From NCBI GenBank assembly GCA_004299705.1, contig SCQS01000062.1, forward strand, positions 1 through 36,703: a DNA stretch of 36,703 nt, given 5' to 3'. Below, in pieces: positions 17,062 to 25,232 of the stretch. A program made the position numbers and the translations under genes. Each line of letters starts with the position of its first letter. Position 1 is the first letter of the stretch. Under the pieces are notes generated by a model. That model was not told the DNA's origin, ran no database searches, and saw only the letters and a list, made by a program, of their open reading frames with translations. The DNA comes from Rhodanobacteraceae bacterium (GTDB lineage: Bacteria; Pseudomonadota; Gammaproteobacteria; Xanthomonadales; Rhodanobacteraceae).

Positions 17062-17475
17062 ATGCGTTACACATTGCTCGATGGTTGGCGGGACGAGGTG
17101 CTGCTGGTCGCGCGCATCCTGCTGGTGATCCTGTTCGTGGTGTTCGGCTATTTCAAGTTGACCGGGTTCCAAGGCACGATCGCCGAAATGGCCGCGGTCG
17201 GGCTGCCGATTCCGACGGTCGCCGCGGCCGTGACGGTGATCCTGGAGTTCTTCGTGGGCATCGCGATCCTGTTCGGCTTCTTCACGCGACCGCTCGCGTT
17301 GCTGCTGGCCGCGTACACGCTGGCCACGGCCTTCATCGGGCATCACTATTGGACGATGACAGGCCCCGCGCACATCGCCAACATGATCAATTTCTACAAG
17401 AACGTCTCGATCGTGGGCGGCTTCGTGCTGCTCGCGCTCACCGGACCAGGCAAGTATTCGCTCGATCGCAAGTAG
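17062..17475 (+). CDS. DoxX-family inner-membrane protein
   Basis: Small membrane protein of 137 residues with four hydrophobic helices and the DoxX pattern: RILLVILFVVFGYFKLTGF in helix 1, then LEFFVGIAILFGFFTRPLAL and a C-terminal GKYSLDR. DoxX relatives take part in thiosulfate or quinone-linked electron flow in some species, but most are uncharacterised. The ATG at 17062 follows GGAGGAGGG, a strong ribosome site; an in-frame ATG at 17013 is possible but less likely. It lies 185 bp after the antiporter gene and 25 bp before the patatin-like gene, with which it may be co-transcribed. Confidence 0.86.
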   Translation: MRYTLLDGWRDEVLLVARILLVILFVVFGYFKLTGFQGTIAEMAAVGLPIPTVAAAVTVILEFFVGIAILFGFFTRPLALLLAAYTLATAFIGHHYWTMTGPAHIANMINFYKNVSIVGGFVLLALTGPGKYSLDRK

Positions 17476-17500
17476 GCGCGCCAGATCGCATTCGGGCGTC

Positions 17501-18760
17501 ATGAACTTGCCGCGTGCCAGGCAACTGCGTCGCTGGTTGGGATTGCTGTCTGGCGTGATCGCGTTGGGTGGCTGCGTGCTGACGCCGCGTCTCCCGCCGC
17601 CGCCCAACCTCATCAACAATGCAGCGCCGGAAGGTTTTCCGCCCGACATCCGCCTGCTGACGATCGACCGTGAGCGTTTCGCGCGCGAACTGCCGGAACT
17701 GCTCAAGGGTCTGGGCCGATCCGCGCCGGACGGCAAGATCAATATTCTGGTGTTGTCGGGCGGCGGCGCCGGCGGCGCGTTCGGCGCGGGTGCGCTGGTG
17801 GGGCTCAGCGAGGCTCACGCGCGGCCGCAGTTCCAGGTGGTGACAGGCGTGAGTGCCGGCGCGCTGGTAGCGCCGTTCGCCTTCCTTGGCCCCGCGTGGG
17901 ATCCGCAATTGCGGCAGGTCTTCGAAGGCGACGAGATCGAACATCTGCAGCGTTCTCCGACCTGGGGCGTGATCGGACGGATCCTGTTTCCACAAGGTAT
18001 TGGCGGGCACGATGCGCTGGCCGAGCTGGTCGATCACAGCATCTCCGACGCCATGATCGATGCGGTGGCGAGTGCAGCAAGAACGGGGCGCAAGCTGATC
18101 GTCGCCACCACCGACCTCGACGACCAGGAAACCGTGCTGTGGGACATGGGCGCCATCGCGATGCAAGGCACCCCGGCCGCGCACGCGTTGTTCCGCAAGG
18201 TGCTGACTGCATCGGCCAGTGTGCCGGGCGTGTTCCCGCCGGTATTGATCCGCGTGCGTGACGGCGACAAGGTTTACGACGAGATGCACGTCGATGGCAG
18301 CGTCACCACGCCGTTGTTTGCGGCGCCGCTGATTGCACACGTGATGACTGCGGAAGGTTCGGAGCTGAAGGGTGCCAACTTGTACGTGATCGTCAATGGC
18401 AAGCTCGCGATGGAGCCCAAAGAAACGCCGATCAACACCATCAGGATCTTGATGGAAAGCTTTTCGGCCCAGATCACCTACAAGACCCGGGATGCGCTGA
18501 CCCTGGTCCTGGCACTGGCGCACCGCGACCACATGCACTTCCGTCTTGCCGACATCCCGGTGGAGTACCCATCCGGGAGTTTCCTGGACTTTCATCGCGC
18601 GCATCTGCGCCAACTGTTCGATTACGGCGAGACTTGCGCAAGGCAGGGCTTGTTGTGGGCCGATGCCATGCAATCGATTCGCCACACGCTGTATCGCTAT
18701 CCAAACGAGTCAACGGTGCGCACGGATTGTCCCGCCGCCGTCCTGCAGGAATCGCACTGA
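17501..18760 (+). CDS. Patatin-like phospholipase lipoprotein
   Basis: Predicted 419-residue membrane-anchored lipid hydrolase. The leader ends in the lipobox ALGGC (lipidated Cys25). The patatin domain follows: oxyanion loop SGGGAGGAFGAGAL (from residue 86), the nucleophile elbow GVSAG with Ser118, and the catalytic aspartate Asp265 in HVDGSVTT. Patatin phospholipases release fatty acids from phospholipids with a Ser-Asp dyad. The residue after Cys25 is valine, not aspartate, so sorting to the outer membrane is expected by the usual Lol rule. No neighbour shows a clear functional link. Confidence 0.9.
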   Translation: MNLPRARQLRRWLGLLSGVIALGGCVLTPRLPPPPNLINNAAPEGFPPDIRLLTIDRERFARELPELLKGLGRSAPDGKINILVLSGGGAGGAFGAGALVGLSEAHARPQFQVVTGVSAGALVAPFAFLGPAWDPQLRQVFEGDEIEHLQRSPTWGVIGRILFPQGIGGHDALAELVDHSISDAMIDAVASAARTGRKLIVATTDLDDQETVLWDMGAIAMQGTPAAHALFRKVLTASASVPGVFPPVLIRVRDGDKVYDEMHVDGSVTTPLFAAPLIAHVMTAEGSELKGANLYVIVNGKLAMEPKETPINTIRILMESFSAQITYKTRDALTLVLALAHRDHMHFRLADIPVEYPSGSFLDFHRAHLRQLFDYGETCARQGLLWADAMQSIRHTLYRYPNESTVRTDCPAAVLQESH

Positions 18761-18844
18761 TCAGTAGTGCATACGGCGCGGAAGGGCGGTGTGACGGGTT
18801 TGGCGCGCTATCCTGTTTCTGGACTGGATGCGAGGTTGACTGCG

Positions 18845-19189
18845 ATGGTCAAAGTCACGCGTGAAGGTGGCAGCTTCATCTTCGAGGTCGAGGGCGTCGA
18901 CAAGCTTTGGGCGCTGAAAAGCCGGCTCGAGATTCCGGCCAGCGACATTCGCGCCGCTCGCCGCGATCCGGCGGTGATGGAAGGTTGGAAAGGCTTGCGC
19001 TTGCCGGGTACCGAGATACCGGGACTCCTGACGGCTGGTACGTTCCTGCACGACGGCAGGCGGGTGTTCTGGGATGTGCACCATCCCGCCCGTGCCGTGG
19101 TGGTCGATCTTCAGCACGAGCACTACGACGAGCTGGTGATCGAGGTCGAGGATCCGGATGCCGTCATCACGCTGTTGAATCTCGCTTGA
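18845..19189 (+). CDS. Small conserved protein of unknown function, PH-like
   Basis: Predicted 114-residue soluble protein. It begins MVKVTREGGSFIFEVEG and contains alternating strands (LEIPASDIRAARR, PGLLTAGTFLHDGRRVFWDV, AVVVDLQHEHYDELVIEV), ending with a short helix. The all-beta pattern with one final helix resembles bacterial pleckstrin-like domains, and similar small proteins occur in many genomes without a known role. The ATG at 18845 is chosen because the conserved start matches; GAGG lies 11 nt upstream. An in-frame ATG at 18767 would add a 26-residue stretch that does not look like protein. It stands 84 bp after the patatin gene. Confidence 0.68.
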   Translation: MVKVTREGGSFIFEVEGVDKLWALKSRLEIPASDIRAARRDPAVMEGWKGLRLPGTEIPGLLTAGTFLHDGRRVFWDVHHPARAVVVDLQHEHYDELVIEVEDPDAVITLLNLA

Positions 19190-19440
19190 TGGGCGACGTG
19201 GCTGGGTGGCGCCGCGAATCGGCGGCGCGCGGCGGCGACGGATTTTGGAAAGCGGCGTCGTGACCGCCCGTGCCGTTGCCGGCTATTGCGGCGTGACGCG
19301 CCTCGTTATTCCTGCCCCATGCGCACGGTCAGGCTTTGCGCGGCGGTGCCGACCGGCCCGTGGATGTCGCTGAGGACGGACGCGAGTGCAAAGGGCCGCA
19401 TCGCATCAGGCGGCGGCAAGGCAAGCCCAGGGCATCGACG

Positions 19441-19986
19441 TCACACGCCCGGCAGCATGCGCTGCAGCACCTGGTCGCGGCGGATGAAGCGGTGGTACAA
19501 CGCCGCGGCGACGTGCAGGCCCACCAAGGGCAAGATGCCGTATTCCGCGATCAACGTATGGATGTCGCCGGTCCAGTCCCAGCCCGCGGCGTGGGTGCCG
19601 ACCAACGGCGGCACGTGGAAAAGCCCGAAGAACGTGATCGGCATCCCGCGGTACGAAGCATTGATCCAGCCCAGTAGCGGCACCACGATCAGCAACAGGT
19701 AGAGCAGCCAATGGATGACGCTTGCCGAGCGCACCTGCCACGGCGGGATCCCTGCCTCGTGGGCCGGCTCGCCGTGGGTGATCCGCCAGACCAGGCGCAC
19801 GACGATGACGGCGATGATCAGCACGCCGACCGAGAAGTGCAGGCTGATCAGCGTGGTCACCGGCGTGTGGCGGCCGATGTGCGGCATCGTCCAGCCGATG
19901 ACGTACTGCGCGATCAGCAGCGCAAGTACGAGCCAGTGCAGAACGATCGCGGTGCGCGTGTAGCGGCCCTGCGTGCTGCTGACCAT
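19441..19986 (-). CDS. Cytochrome b561 family protein
   Basis: Inner-membrane di-haem cytochrome of 181 residues, of the bacterial CybB/YceJ type. It carries electrons between quinol and a periplasmic partner such as superoxide or another cytochrome. Four hydrophobic segments bear the haem histidines: RTAIVLHWLVLAL (helix 1), LISLHFSVGVL (helix 2), VIHWLLYLLL (helix 3) and LVGLHVAAALYHRFIR (helix 4). The length agrees with the family (about 175-190). AAGGAG lies 6 nt before the ATG. No periplasmic partner gene is adjacent. The next gene on this strand, the TPR protein, ends 69 bp upstream. Confidence 0.92.
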   Translation of the reverse strand: MVSSTQGRYTRTAIVLHWLVLALLIAQYVIGWTMPHIGRHTPVTTLISLHFSVGVLIIAVIVVRLVWRITHGEPAHEAGIPPWQVRSASVIHWLLYLLLIVVPLLGWINASYRGMPITFFGLFHVPPLVGTHAAGWDWTGDIHTLIAEYGILPLVGLHVAAALYHRFIRRDQVLQRMLPGV

Positions 19987-20055
19987 GGGTTCTCCTTTCG
20001 ATGTTTGGCAGCGGTTGCGCCGGTACCGGCAAACTCTACAACAGTCGACGGCGGC

Positions 20056-21861
20056 TTATTGCACCGTGACCGTGTTGTATCGCTTCACGAGTTCCTGGAA
20101 ACGTGGGTCGCCGTGCAGGGCGGTGTATTCGGGATTGATCGCGAGGTCGTTGCAGGCGACCGGGTCACTCGGACACTCGGTTTCCAGCAATTGCAGCAGT
20201 GCCTCGTGCTCGTTGAGCGAGGCGTACATCTGGATCAGGTTGCCCGCCACGTCCGGGTTGGACTGGTGCTTGCCCAATGCCTTGAGCGCGGCGAGCGCCT
20301 GCGGACGCAACGCCGGATCGGCCACGGCCCGGTACACCTGCCGCCCGGCATCGACCTGCTCCTGGTCGACAGGTGTCGCGGGCTTGACCTGATCGAACGC
20401 GTGCGCCATCCGGTCGTACCGGTGCAGTTGCTGGTAGGCCCAGGCGAGATAAAACGCGCCATCCACGCCCGAGGGATCGAGCCGGATCAATGTTTGGGCC
20501 GTGGCAACCAACTGTTCCCAGTTGCCGAGATCCTGATAGTTCGTCGCGAGGTTGTTCAGCGCGGTGGTGTTGTCGGGATCGAGCCGCGTGGCTTTCTGTT
20601 CTTCCGCCAACGCACGCTTGAGCGGCAGGACGTTGCCGTAATCGAGGTGCGCTCCGACGTTGCTGGGGTCGAGTGCCAAGGCTTGCTCGTATTCCTTTCT
20701 GGCCATTTCGAAGTTCGGCGGGTCGCTGCTCGCATAGGCATTCCCGAGCGCCACCCAGCCATCCGCGTTGCGGGGGGCGAGTTTGAGCGCCTGCTCGGCC
20801 TCGGCGCGAATCCGCGGCAAGGTGGCCTTGAGTGGCAGGTTGGAACGCTCCGTCAGTTGAATCAGTACACGCGAGAGCAGCGCGTGGGCGTCGGCGTAGT
20901 TCGGATCGAGCGCGATGGCTGCCTCGAAATCCTTGCGTGCCGCTTCGAAGCTGGCGATGTTGAACTTGTTCGCAAGCGCGCGGCCCTTGAGCACCAGGTC
21001 GTGTGCTTCGGGATTGCTGGTGCCGACCATGGGCAGATCGGTTTTGGCGAGCTTGACTTGCAAGGCGCCTGAGATGGCTTCGGACACCTGGTCCTGGACC
21101 TTGAAGATGTCGCTGAAGGATTCGTCGTAATGGTTCGACCAGATCTGCATGCCGGTGACGGCGTTCACCAGCTCCGCGGTGATGCGCACCTGGTCACCCG
21201 CGCGCGCGATGCTGCCGTCCAGGATGTTGGCCACGTTCAACTGCCTGCCGATGGCGCTGGGTGTGTCGGCGTTGTCGCGAAAATGCGCGGCGGTTTCCCA
21301 CGCGATCACGCGCAGGGCCGGATTCTGGCCCAGGGCGTCGGTGAGCTCTTCGGTAATGCCGTCGCTGAAATACTGTTGCGTGGAACCGCTCAGGTTCTTG
21401 AACGGCAGCACCACCAGCGTGTCTTTGGGTGGATCGAACGGTGCCGCGGCTTGCGCCATCGTGGCGGTCGTCGCCGCGATGGTATTCGTGGTGCCGGCCG
21501 GTTCGCGCTTCACCAGATAACCCGCGCCCAGCAGCACCACGGCGACGATCAGCACGCCGATGATCGCGAAGTCCAGCAGGCGCGCATTGGTGTGTCGTCT
21601 CGGTGCATCCGCCGGAAGCTCTTCATCGCGCTTGAAGCCTTGCGGGGTGAATTCATAGAACCACGCAAACGCGACCCAGAACGGGAAACCAATCGCACAG
21701 GCGATCACGAACCAGCGCGTCACCCAGTTCGGCAGGTCGAACGGGCCACTCAGTTGCGAGATGCCTTGCGCCAGCGCCCACACCGCCCCGACATACAGCA
21801 GCCCTGCGCGCAAAGCATTGCGGCGCTTGAGTTCCGCGAAGAAGGATGGACGAACCGCCAC
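20056..21861 (-). CDS. TolB-like / TPR membrane protein
   Basis: Predicted protein of about 601 residues of the large TPR family found in Rhodanobacter-type genomes. Order: a cytoplasmic FFAELKRRNALR start, two hydrophobic helices near residues 20-60, a third at about 95-115, and a TolB/FlgO-like N-domain (VVLPFKNLSGSTQQYFSDGI, then ILDGSIARAGDQVRITAELV). At least four TPR units follow (FEAAIALDPNYADAHALLSR and similar). Relatives often carry an N-terminal CadC-type DNA-binding or adenylate-cyclase domain; here there is none, so direct gene control is unlikely. The start is uncertain. GTG at 21861 gives MAVRPSFFAELKRRN; a TTG at 21909 is in frame but would place the hairpin at 21879-21895 inside the gene. 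Confidence 0.8.
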   Translation of the reverse strand: MAVRPSFFAELKRRNALRAGLLYVGAVWALAQGISQLSGPFDLPNWVTRWFVIACAIGFPFWVAFAWFYEFTPQGFKRDEELPADAPRRHTNARLLDFAIIGVLIVAVVLLGAGYLVKREPAGTTNTIAATTATMAQAAAPFDPPKDTLVVLPFKNLSGSTQQYFSDGITEELTDALGQNPALRVIAWETAAHFRDNADTPSAIGRQLNVANILDGSIARAGDQVRITAELVNAVTGMQIWSNHYDESFSDIFKVQDQVSEAISGALQVKLAKTDLPMVGTSNPEAHDLVLKGRALANKFNIASFEAARKDFEAAIALDPNYADAHALLSRVLIQLTERSNLPLKATLPRIRAEAEQALKLAPRNADGWVALGNAYASSDPPNFEMARKEYEQALALDPSNVGAHLDYGNVLPLKRALAEEQKATRLDPDNTTALNNLATNYQDLGNWEQLVATAQTLIRLDPSGVDGAFYLAWAYQQLHRYDRMAHAFDQVKPATPVDQEQVDAGRQVYRAVADPALRPQALAALKALGKHQSNPDVAGNLIQMYASLNEHEALLQLLETECPSDPVACNDLAINPEYTALHGDPRFQELVKRYNTVTVQ

Positions 21862-21878
21862 GGCGCCATGACGTCCCC

Positions 21879-21895
21879 GCCGGCGACAGGCCGGC
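21879..21895. repeat. REP-like GC hairpin upstream of the TPR gene
   Basis: GCCGGC - GACAG - GCCGGC forms a perfect 6-bp stem with a 5-nt loop. With its flanks (GGAGGCCGGCCTGTCGCC on the minus strand) it resembles the short extragenic hairpins common in xanthomonads and pseudomonads. Only one copy was noticed in this window, so its status as a repeat needs the genome. Confidence 0.35.
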
Positions 21896-22010
21896 CTCCA
21901 CGATGGCAAGTTTACGCATTTCCATGGCGCCGCGCAGGCGGAGCGCTGCCTTGGATGGGCGCGTCGTTGCGTCGGAATTGCTTACAAGGCCATCAAGCAA
22001 TGGCAACAAC

Positions 22011-22140
22011 ATAATAAGTCAGGTTTTTCCCCTGATTTTTATGCATGGATGCTGTCATGACTCGTCGGGAATATTTACTGGAAACGTGTGTTATGGGCGA
22101 CCATATTCGATACAAATACAACGAAAACAGTAATCTGCGG
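22011..22140. other. A+T-rich island in the 21862-22489 gene gap
   Basis: By hand count these 130 bp have about 40% G+C, far below the surrounding genes. The island has no convincing gene. A frame from 22045 to 22155 could give 36 residues (MDAVMTRREYLLET and onward), but it resembles nothing known. This frame continues, after one TGA at 22153-22155, into the PEP-CTERM tail that follows. The base composition suggests a promoter or upstream control region, or transferred DNA. Confidence 0.5.
22019..22040 (+). terminator. Weak terminator-like hairpin
   Basis: TCAGG, a 7-nt loop and CCTGA form a 5-bp stem followed directly by TTTTT. The stem is short, and no plus-strand gene ends just before it, so it may be chance within A+T-rich DNA. 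Confidence 0.22.
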
Positions 22141-22142
22141 TC

Positions 22143-22159
22143 TTGGCACGCGTGATGCT
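22143..22159 (+). promoter_or_regulatory. Sigma-54-like -24/-12 promoter element
   Basis: TTGGCACGCGTGATGCT fits the RpoN consensus YTGGCACGNNNNTTGCW at 16 of 17 places; only the first T of TTGC differs. The GG and GC pairs are exactly 10 bp apart, as the factor requires. Many PEP-CTERM genes in other bacteria are controlled by RpoN with the PrsK/PrsR pair, and a PEP-CTERM tail begins three bases downstream. The expected start of transcription (near 22170) would fall inside that tail, so the site is probably a leftover or fused to it. No activator site was identified. Confidence 0.45.
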
Positions 22160-22161
22160 CA

Positions 22162-22329
22162 ATGTGGGTAAGTATCGTACTCGATACCTCGCTGTCACAG
22201 TTCAGCGGTGTCTACGCGGCGGTACCGGAACCCCGGTTCATGTGGATTTTTGGCGCCGCGTTGCTCGGTCTGTTCGGGTGGCGTCGCTCGATCGAGGCCG
22301 GCAGGCAGCGGGCGTCCCACGCCGGTTGA
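22162..22329 (+). pseudogene. C-terminal sorting tail of a PEP-CTERM protein
   Basis: The 55 codons read SLSQFSGVYAAVPEP, then the hydrophobic FMWIFGAALLGLFG, then WRRS, and end in TGA. This is the three-part PEP-CTERM signal: Pro-Glu-Pro, membrane helix and basic tail, recognised by exosortase for surface display. Nothing before it could be a signal peptide or a mature domain, and the frame is closed by TGA at 22153-22155. It is thus the remains of a longer gene, or less likely a very small membrane protein. No exosortase gene is in the window. Lower G+C just upstream supports rearrangement or transfer. Confidence 0.68.
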
Positions 22330-22460
22330 CCTGTCACCGCAGCATGGCGTTCGTGCGCCCGGCTGCCTGGCACAAGGATTGCGGCCGCTCCGTCGCGAGT
22401 CGGAGTGGCCGCGGTTTGTGAGAGGTGCCGTTGCCGGAACGGCTGGCGCCATGCCTCGCC

Positions 22461-22466
22461 TATACT
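22461..22466 (+). promoter_or_regulatory. Possible -10 box for prmB
   Basis: TATACT lies 24 nt before the prmB ATG. No good -35 box is found at 16-18 bp; TTGCCG at 22431 is too far. It is reported because it is the best match in the gap. Confidence 0.3.
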
Positions 22467-22489
22467 GCGCGCTTTCAAACACGCCGCGC

Positions 22490-23407
22490 ATGACCACCGA
22501 ACTCGCCAGCATCATCGACCTGATCCGTTACGCCGCCAGCCGTTTCAACGCGGCCGGTTTGACTTTCGGCCACAGCCACGACAACGCGATCGACGAGGCT
22601 ACTCATTTGGTGCTGTCGAGCCTGCACCTGCCGCCCGACCTGCCACCGGCCTACGGCGCGGCGCGGGTGACGGCGCATGAAAAGGCTGCGGTGGTGGCGT
22701 TGATCGAGCGCCGCATCGCGACGCGCGAGCCCGTGGCGTATCTGGTCGGCGAGGCGTGGTTCGCTGGCATGCCGTTCAAGTCCGACCGGCGCGCCCTGGT
22801 GCCGCGTTCGCCGATCGCCGAATTGATCGAGGACGGTTTCTCGCCGTGGCTGGACGGTCGCGAAGTCGAACGCGTGCTGGACCTGTGCACGGGTTCGGGC
22901 TGCATCGGCATCGCGATGGCCGCGCACAACCCGGTGTGGCGCGTCGATATCGCGGACGTCAGCGACGACGCGCTGGCGCTGGCGCGAGAGAACATCGCGC
23001 TGCACCAGCTCGCTGACCACGTGCACGCGGTTCGCTCCAACCTGTTCGAGGGCCTGCGCGGCGAACGCTACGACCTGATCGTGTCGAATCCGCCTTACGT
23101 CACCAATGCCGAGTACGCGGCGCTGCCCGGCGAATACGCGCACGAGCCCAAGCTGGGCCTGACCGCGGGCGCCGACGGGCTGGATATCGCGCTGCGCATC
23201 CTGCGCGACGCGCCGGAACATTTGACCGACGACGGCCTGCTGATCGTTGAAGTGGGTGAGAGCGAGCGCGCCTTGAACGCGTTGCTGCCGGAGGTGCCGT
23301 TCGTGTGGATCGAGTTCAAGGTCGGGCCGATGGGCGTGTTCGCGCTGGAACGGCACGAGCTGGTCGAGCACGCCGACGCGATCCGTGCTGCCGCGGCTTC
23401 GCGTTGA
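22490..23407 (+). CDS. prmB: Ribosomal protein L3 N5-glutamine methyltransferase
   Basis: Uses S-adenosylmethionine to methylate a glutamine side chain in ribosomal protein L3 during ribosome assembly. The 305-residue protein has a helical substrate-recognition N-domain (1-110), the SAM-binding loop LDLCTGSGCIGIAMA (130-144) and the catalytic NPPY (200-203) of glutamine methyltransferases. The TNAEYAALPGEYAHEPKLGL segment after it is typical of PrmB rather than the release-factor enzyme PrmC. Length agrees with E. coli PrmB (310). The ATG at 22490 starts the family N-terminus (MTTELASIIDLIRYA). The GNAT gene follows after 3 bp. Confidence 0.94.
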   Translation: MTTELASIIDLIRYAASRFNAAGLTFGHSHDNAIDEATHLVLSSLHLPPDLPPAYGAARVTAHEKAAVVALIERRIATREPVAYLVGEAWFAGMPFKSDRRALVPRSPIAELIEDGFSPWLDGREVERVLDLCTGSGCIGIAMAAHNPVWRVDIADVSDDALALARENIALHQLADHVHAVRSNLFEGLRGERYDLIVSNPPYVTNAEYAALPGEYAHEPKLGLTAGADGLDIALRILRDAPEHLTDDGLLIVEVGESERALNALLPEVPFVWIEFKVGPMGVFALERHELVEHADAIRAAAASR

Positions 23408-23410
23408 CCC

Positions 23411-23938
23411 ATGCAGATCGTCACTACGCGCCTGCGGCTGGATGGACTGCGCCGCGAGGATGCCGAAGCGCTGTTTGCGTATCGCAGTGACCCGGCGGTG
23501 AGTCGTTGGCAGGGTTGGAAACCGTCCACGCTCGCGGACGCCGCGAAGTTCATCGAAGACCAGCAGACTGCCGCGCCGGATGTGCCGGGCACGTGGTGGC
23601 AGCGCGCGATCCGACTGCGCGATTCGGATGCGTTGGTTGGTGACCTGGGTATGCATTTCCTTGGCGATGCCACGGTGGAACTGGGTGTTACGCTCGCGCC
23701 GGCGCAGCAGCACCAAGGCTATGCACGCGAGGCCGTCGAAGTGTTGCTGGACTTCGTGTTCGGTGGCCTGCACAAGCAACGCGTGATCGCGCGGGTCGCG
23801 CCGCGCAACTTCGCGTGCATGCGTTTGCTGGAAGGTCTGGGCATGCAGCGTCGCGACGGGGACGCGGGCGAGGTGACGTTCGAGCTGCAAGGCAGCGAAT
23901 GGCTGGCCGCGCCGACGGATGATCCCGACCGCGGGTAA
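23411..23938 (+). CDS. GNAT acetyltransferase, RimJ/RimL-like
   Basis: Predicted 175-residue acetyl-CoA-dependent N-acetyltransferase. It begins MQIVTTRLRLDGLRREDAEA, the usual strand-helix start of RimJ/RimL proteins. It has the ELGVTLAPAQQHQGYAREAV block (the QxxGxA acetyl-CoA loop), and the NFACMRLLEGLGMQRR block that ends the fold. The substrate may be a protein N-terminus or a small molecule and cannot be read here. It starts 3 bp after the prmB stop, so the two are probably co-translated, and it ends 33 bp before aroC. Confidence 0.87.
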   Translation: MQIVTTRLRLDGLRREDAEALFAYRSDPAVSRWQGWKPSTLADAAKFIEDQQTAAPDVPGTWWQRAIRLRDSDALVGDLGMHFLGDATVELGVTLAPAQQHQGYAREAVEVLLDFVFGGLHKQRVIARVAPRNFACMRLLEGLGMQRRDGDAGEVTFELQGSEWLAAPTDDPDRG

Positions 23939-23971
23939 GCTTGCCAAGTCATCGAGTCAGGATCGCGCGTC

Positions 23972-25075
23972 GTGTCCTCCAACACCTTCGGCAAACTGCT
24001 CAGCGTCACCACCTTCGGCGAATCGCACGGGCCCGCGATCGGTTGCGTGATCGATGGTTGCCCACCCGGCATTGCGATTGCACCTGCAGACTTCGTGCAC
24101 GACCTGGCGCGTCGCGCCACCGGCAAGTCGCGCTACACCTCGCAACGACACGAAGCGGACGAGGTCGAAATCCTGTCCGGCGTGTACGAAGGCAAGACCA
24201 CGGGTACGCCGATCGCGCTGTTGATCCGCAATGTCGATGCGCGTTCGAAGGACTACGCCGAAATCGCGCAAACCTTCCGCCCCGGCCATGCCGATTACAC
24301 CTACTGGCAGAAGTACGGTATCCGCGATCCGCGCGGCGGCGGACGCGCCTCGGCGCGCGAAACCACGATGCGGGTGGCCGCGGCCGTGATCGCCAAGAAG
24401 TGGCTGAAGCAAAGATACGGCGTCGAGGTACACGGTTGGCTTGCGCAGATCGGTGGGATCAGACCGGAGCTGTCCGAGGGCGCGGCGATTGATTTCGACA
24501 GCGTGGAGTCGAATCCCTTTTTCTGGCCGGTTGCGGCGCAGGTGCCCGAGCTGGAGCACTACATCAATGCCTTGCGCAAGGCTGGCGATTCGGTGGGCGC
24601 GCGGGTCAACGTGGTTGCGGTCGGCGTGCCGCCGGGCTGGGGCGAACCGGTGTACGGCAAGCTCGATGCCGAGCTTGCTGCTGCGCTGATGTCGATCAAC
24701 GCGGTCAAGGGCGTCGAGATCGGCGCGGGGTTCGCCGCGGTCGTCCAGAACGGCAGCGAGCACCGCGACGAAATGCGTTTGGACGGCTTTACGTCCAATC
24801 ACGCGGGCGGCATACTGGGCGGAATTGCCAGCGGGCAGGATATCGTGGCATCGATTGCGCTGAAACCGACCTCCAGCATCCTGATTCCGGGGCACAGCAT
24901 GAATACGGCCGGCGAGGAAGTGGAAGTGCGCACCAAGGGCCGTCACGATCCCTGCGTGGGCATCCGTGCCACCCCGATCGCGGAGGCGATGATGGCGCTG
25001 GTGCTGATGGATCAGGCACTCCGGCACCGCGCGCAGTGCGGCGACGTGGGCGAGGTGAGTCCACGGATTGCCTGA
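23972..25075 (+). CDS. aroC: Chorismate synthase
   Basis: Last step of the shikimate pathway: converts 5-enolpyruvylshikimate-3-phosphate to chorismate with reduced FMN. The 367-residue protein has all three family signatures: [20 protein letters not shown] (14-33), the [17 protein letters not shown] block near 125, and [20 protein letters not shown] near the end. It starts with GTG at 23972, since the family begins [11 protein letters not shown]. Chorismate feeds tryptophan synthesis, whose last genes lie 4 kb downstream. An inverted repeat element fills the gap to asd. Confidence 0.97.
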   Translation: MSSNTFGKLLSVTTFGESHGPAIGCVIDGCPPGIAIAPADFVHDLARRATGKSRYTSQRHEADEVEILSGVYEGKTTGTPIALLIRNVDARSKDYAEIAQTFRPGHADYTYWQKYGIRDPRGGGRASARETTMRVAAAVIAKKWLKQRYGVEVHGWLAQIGGIRPELSEGAAIDFDSVESNPFFWPVAAQVPELEHYINALRKAGDSVGARVNVVAVGVPPGWGEPVYGKLDAELAAALMSINAVKGVEIGAGFAAVVQNGSEHRDEMRLDGFTSNHAGGILGGIASGQDIVASIALKPTSSILIPGHSMNTAGEEVEVRTKGRHDPCVGIRATPIAEAMMALVLMDQALRHRAQCGDVGEVSPRIA

Positions 25076-25111
25076 TGGGCATGGTCGGATTGACAAGCAC
25101 AAGAGCTTTTC

Positions 25112-25206
25112 GACACGGATCGAAGCGGATGAACACGGATAGAACATGACTATACGGATGGCTGTCACAGATTGATCGGCCTTGATCCGCGTTGATCCGT
25201 GTCAAA
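25112..25206. repeat. Inverted element of 10-bp units between aroC and asd
   Basis: The left arm (25112-25144) reads GACACGGATC GAAGCGGATG AACACGGATA, and the right arm (25172-25206) reads TTGATCGGCC TTGATCCGCG TTGATCCGTG TC. Each arm repeats every 10 bp. The right arm is nearly the reverse complement of the left, so the transcript can fold into a stem of about 25 bp with few mismatches and a 27-nt loop. It lies wholly between genes, 37 nt after the aroC stop and 26 nt before the asd start. It is closely related to the element at 31355-31455. Confidence 0.75.
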
Positions 25207-25232
25207 TGGTTTTTTCAAGGAATATCGGATAC

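Noticed and set aside
19306-19401. 31-codon minus-strand frame after the cytochrome b561 stop, in the same frame as that gene
   Set aside because: The ending ASVLSDIHGPVGTAAQSL looks protein-like, but it is too short and matches no family I know. Read-through of the TGA is not supported.
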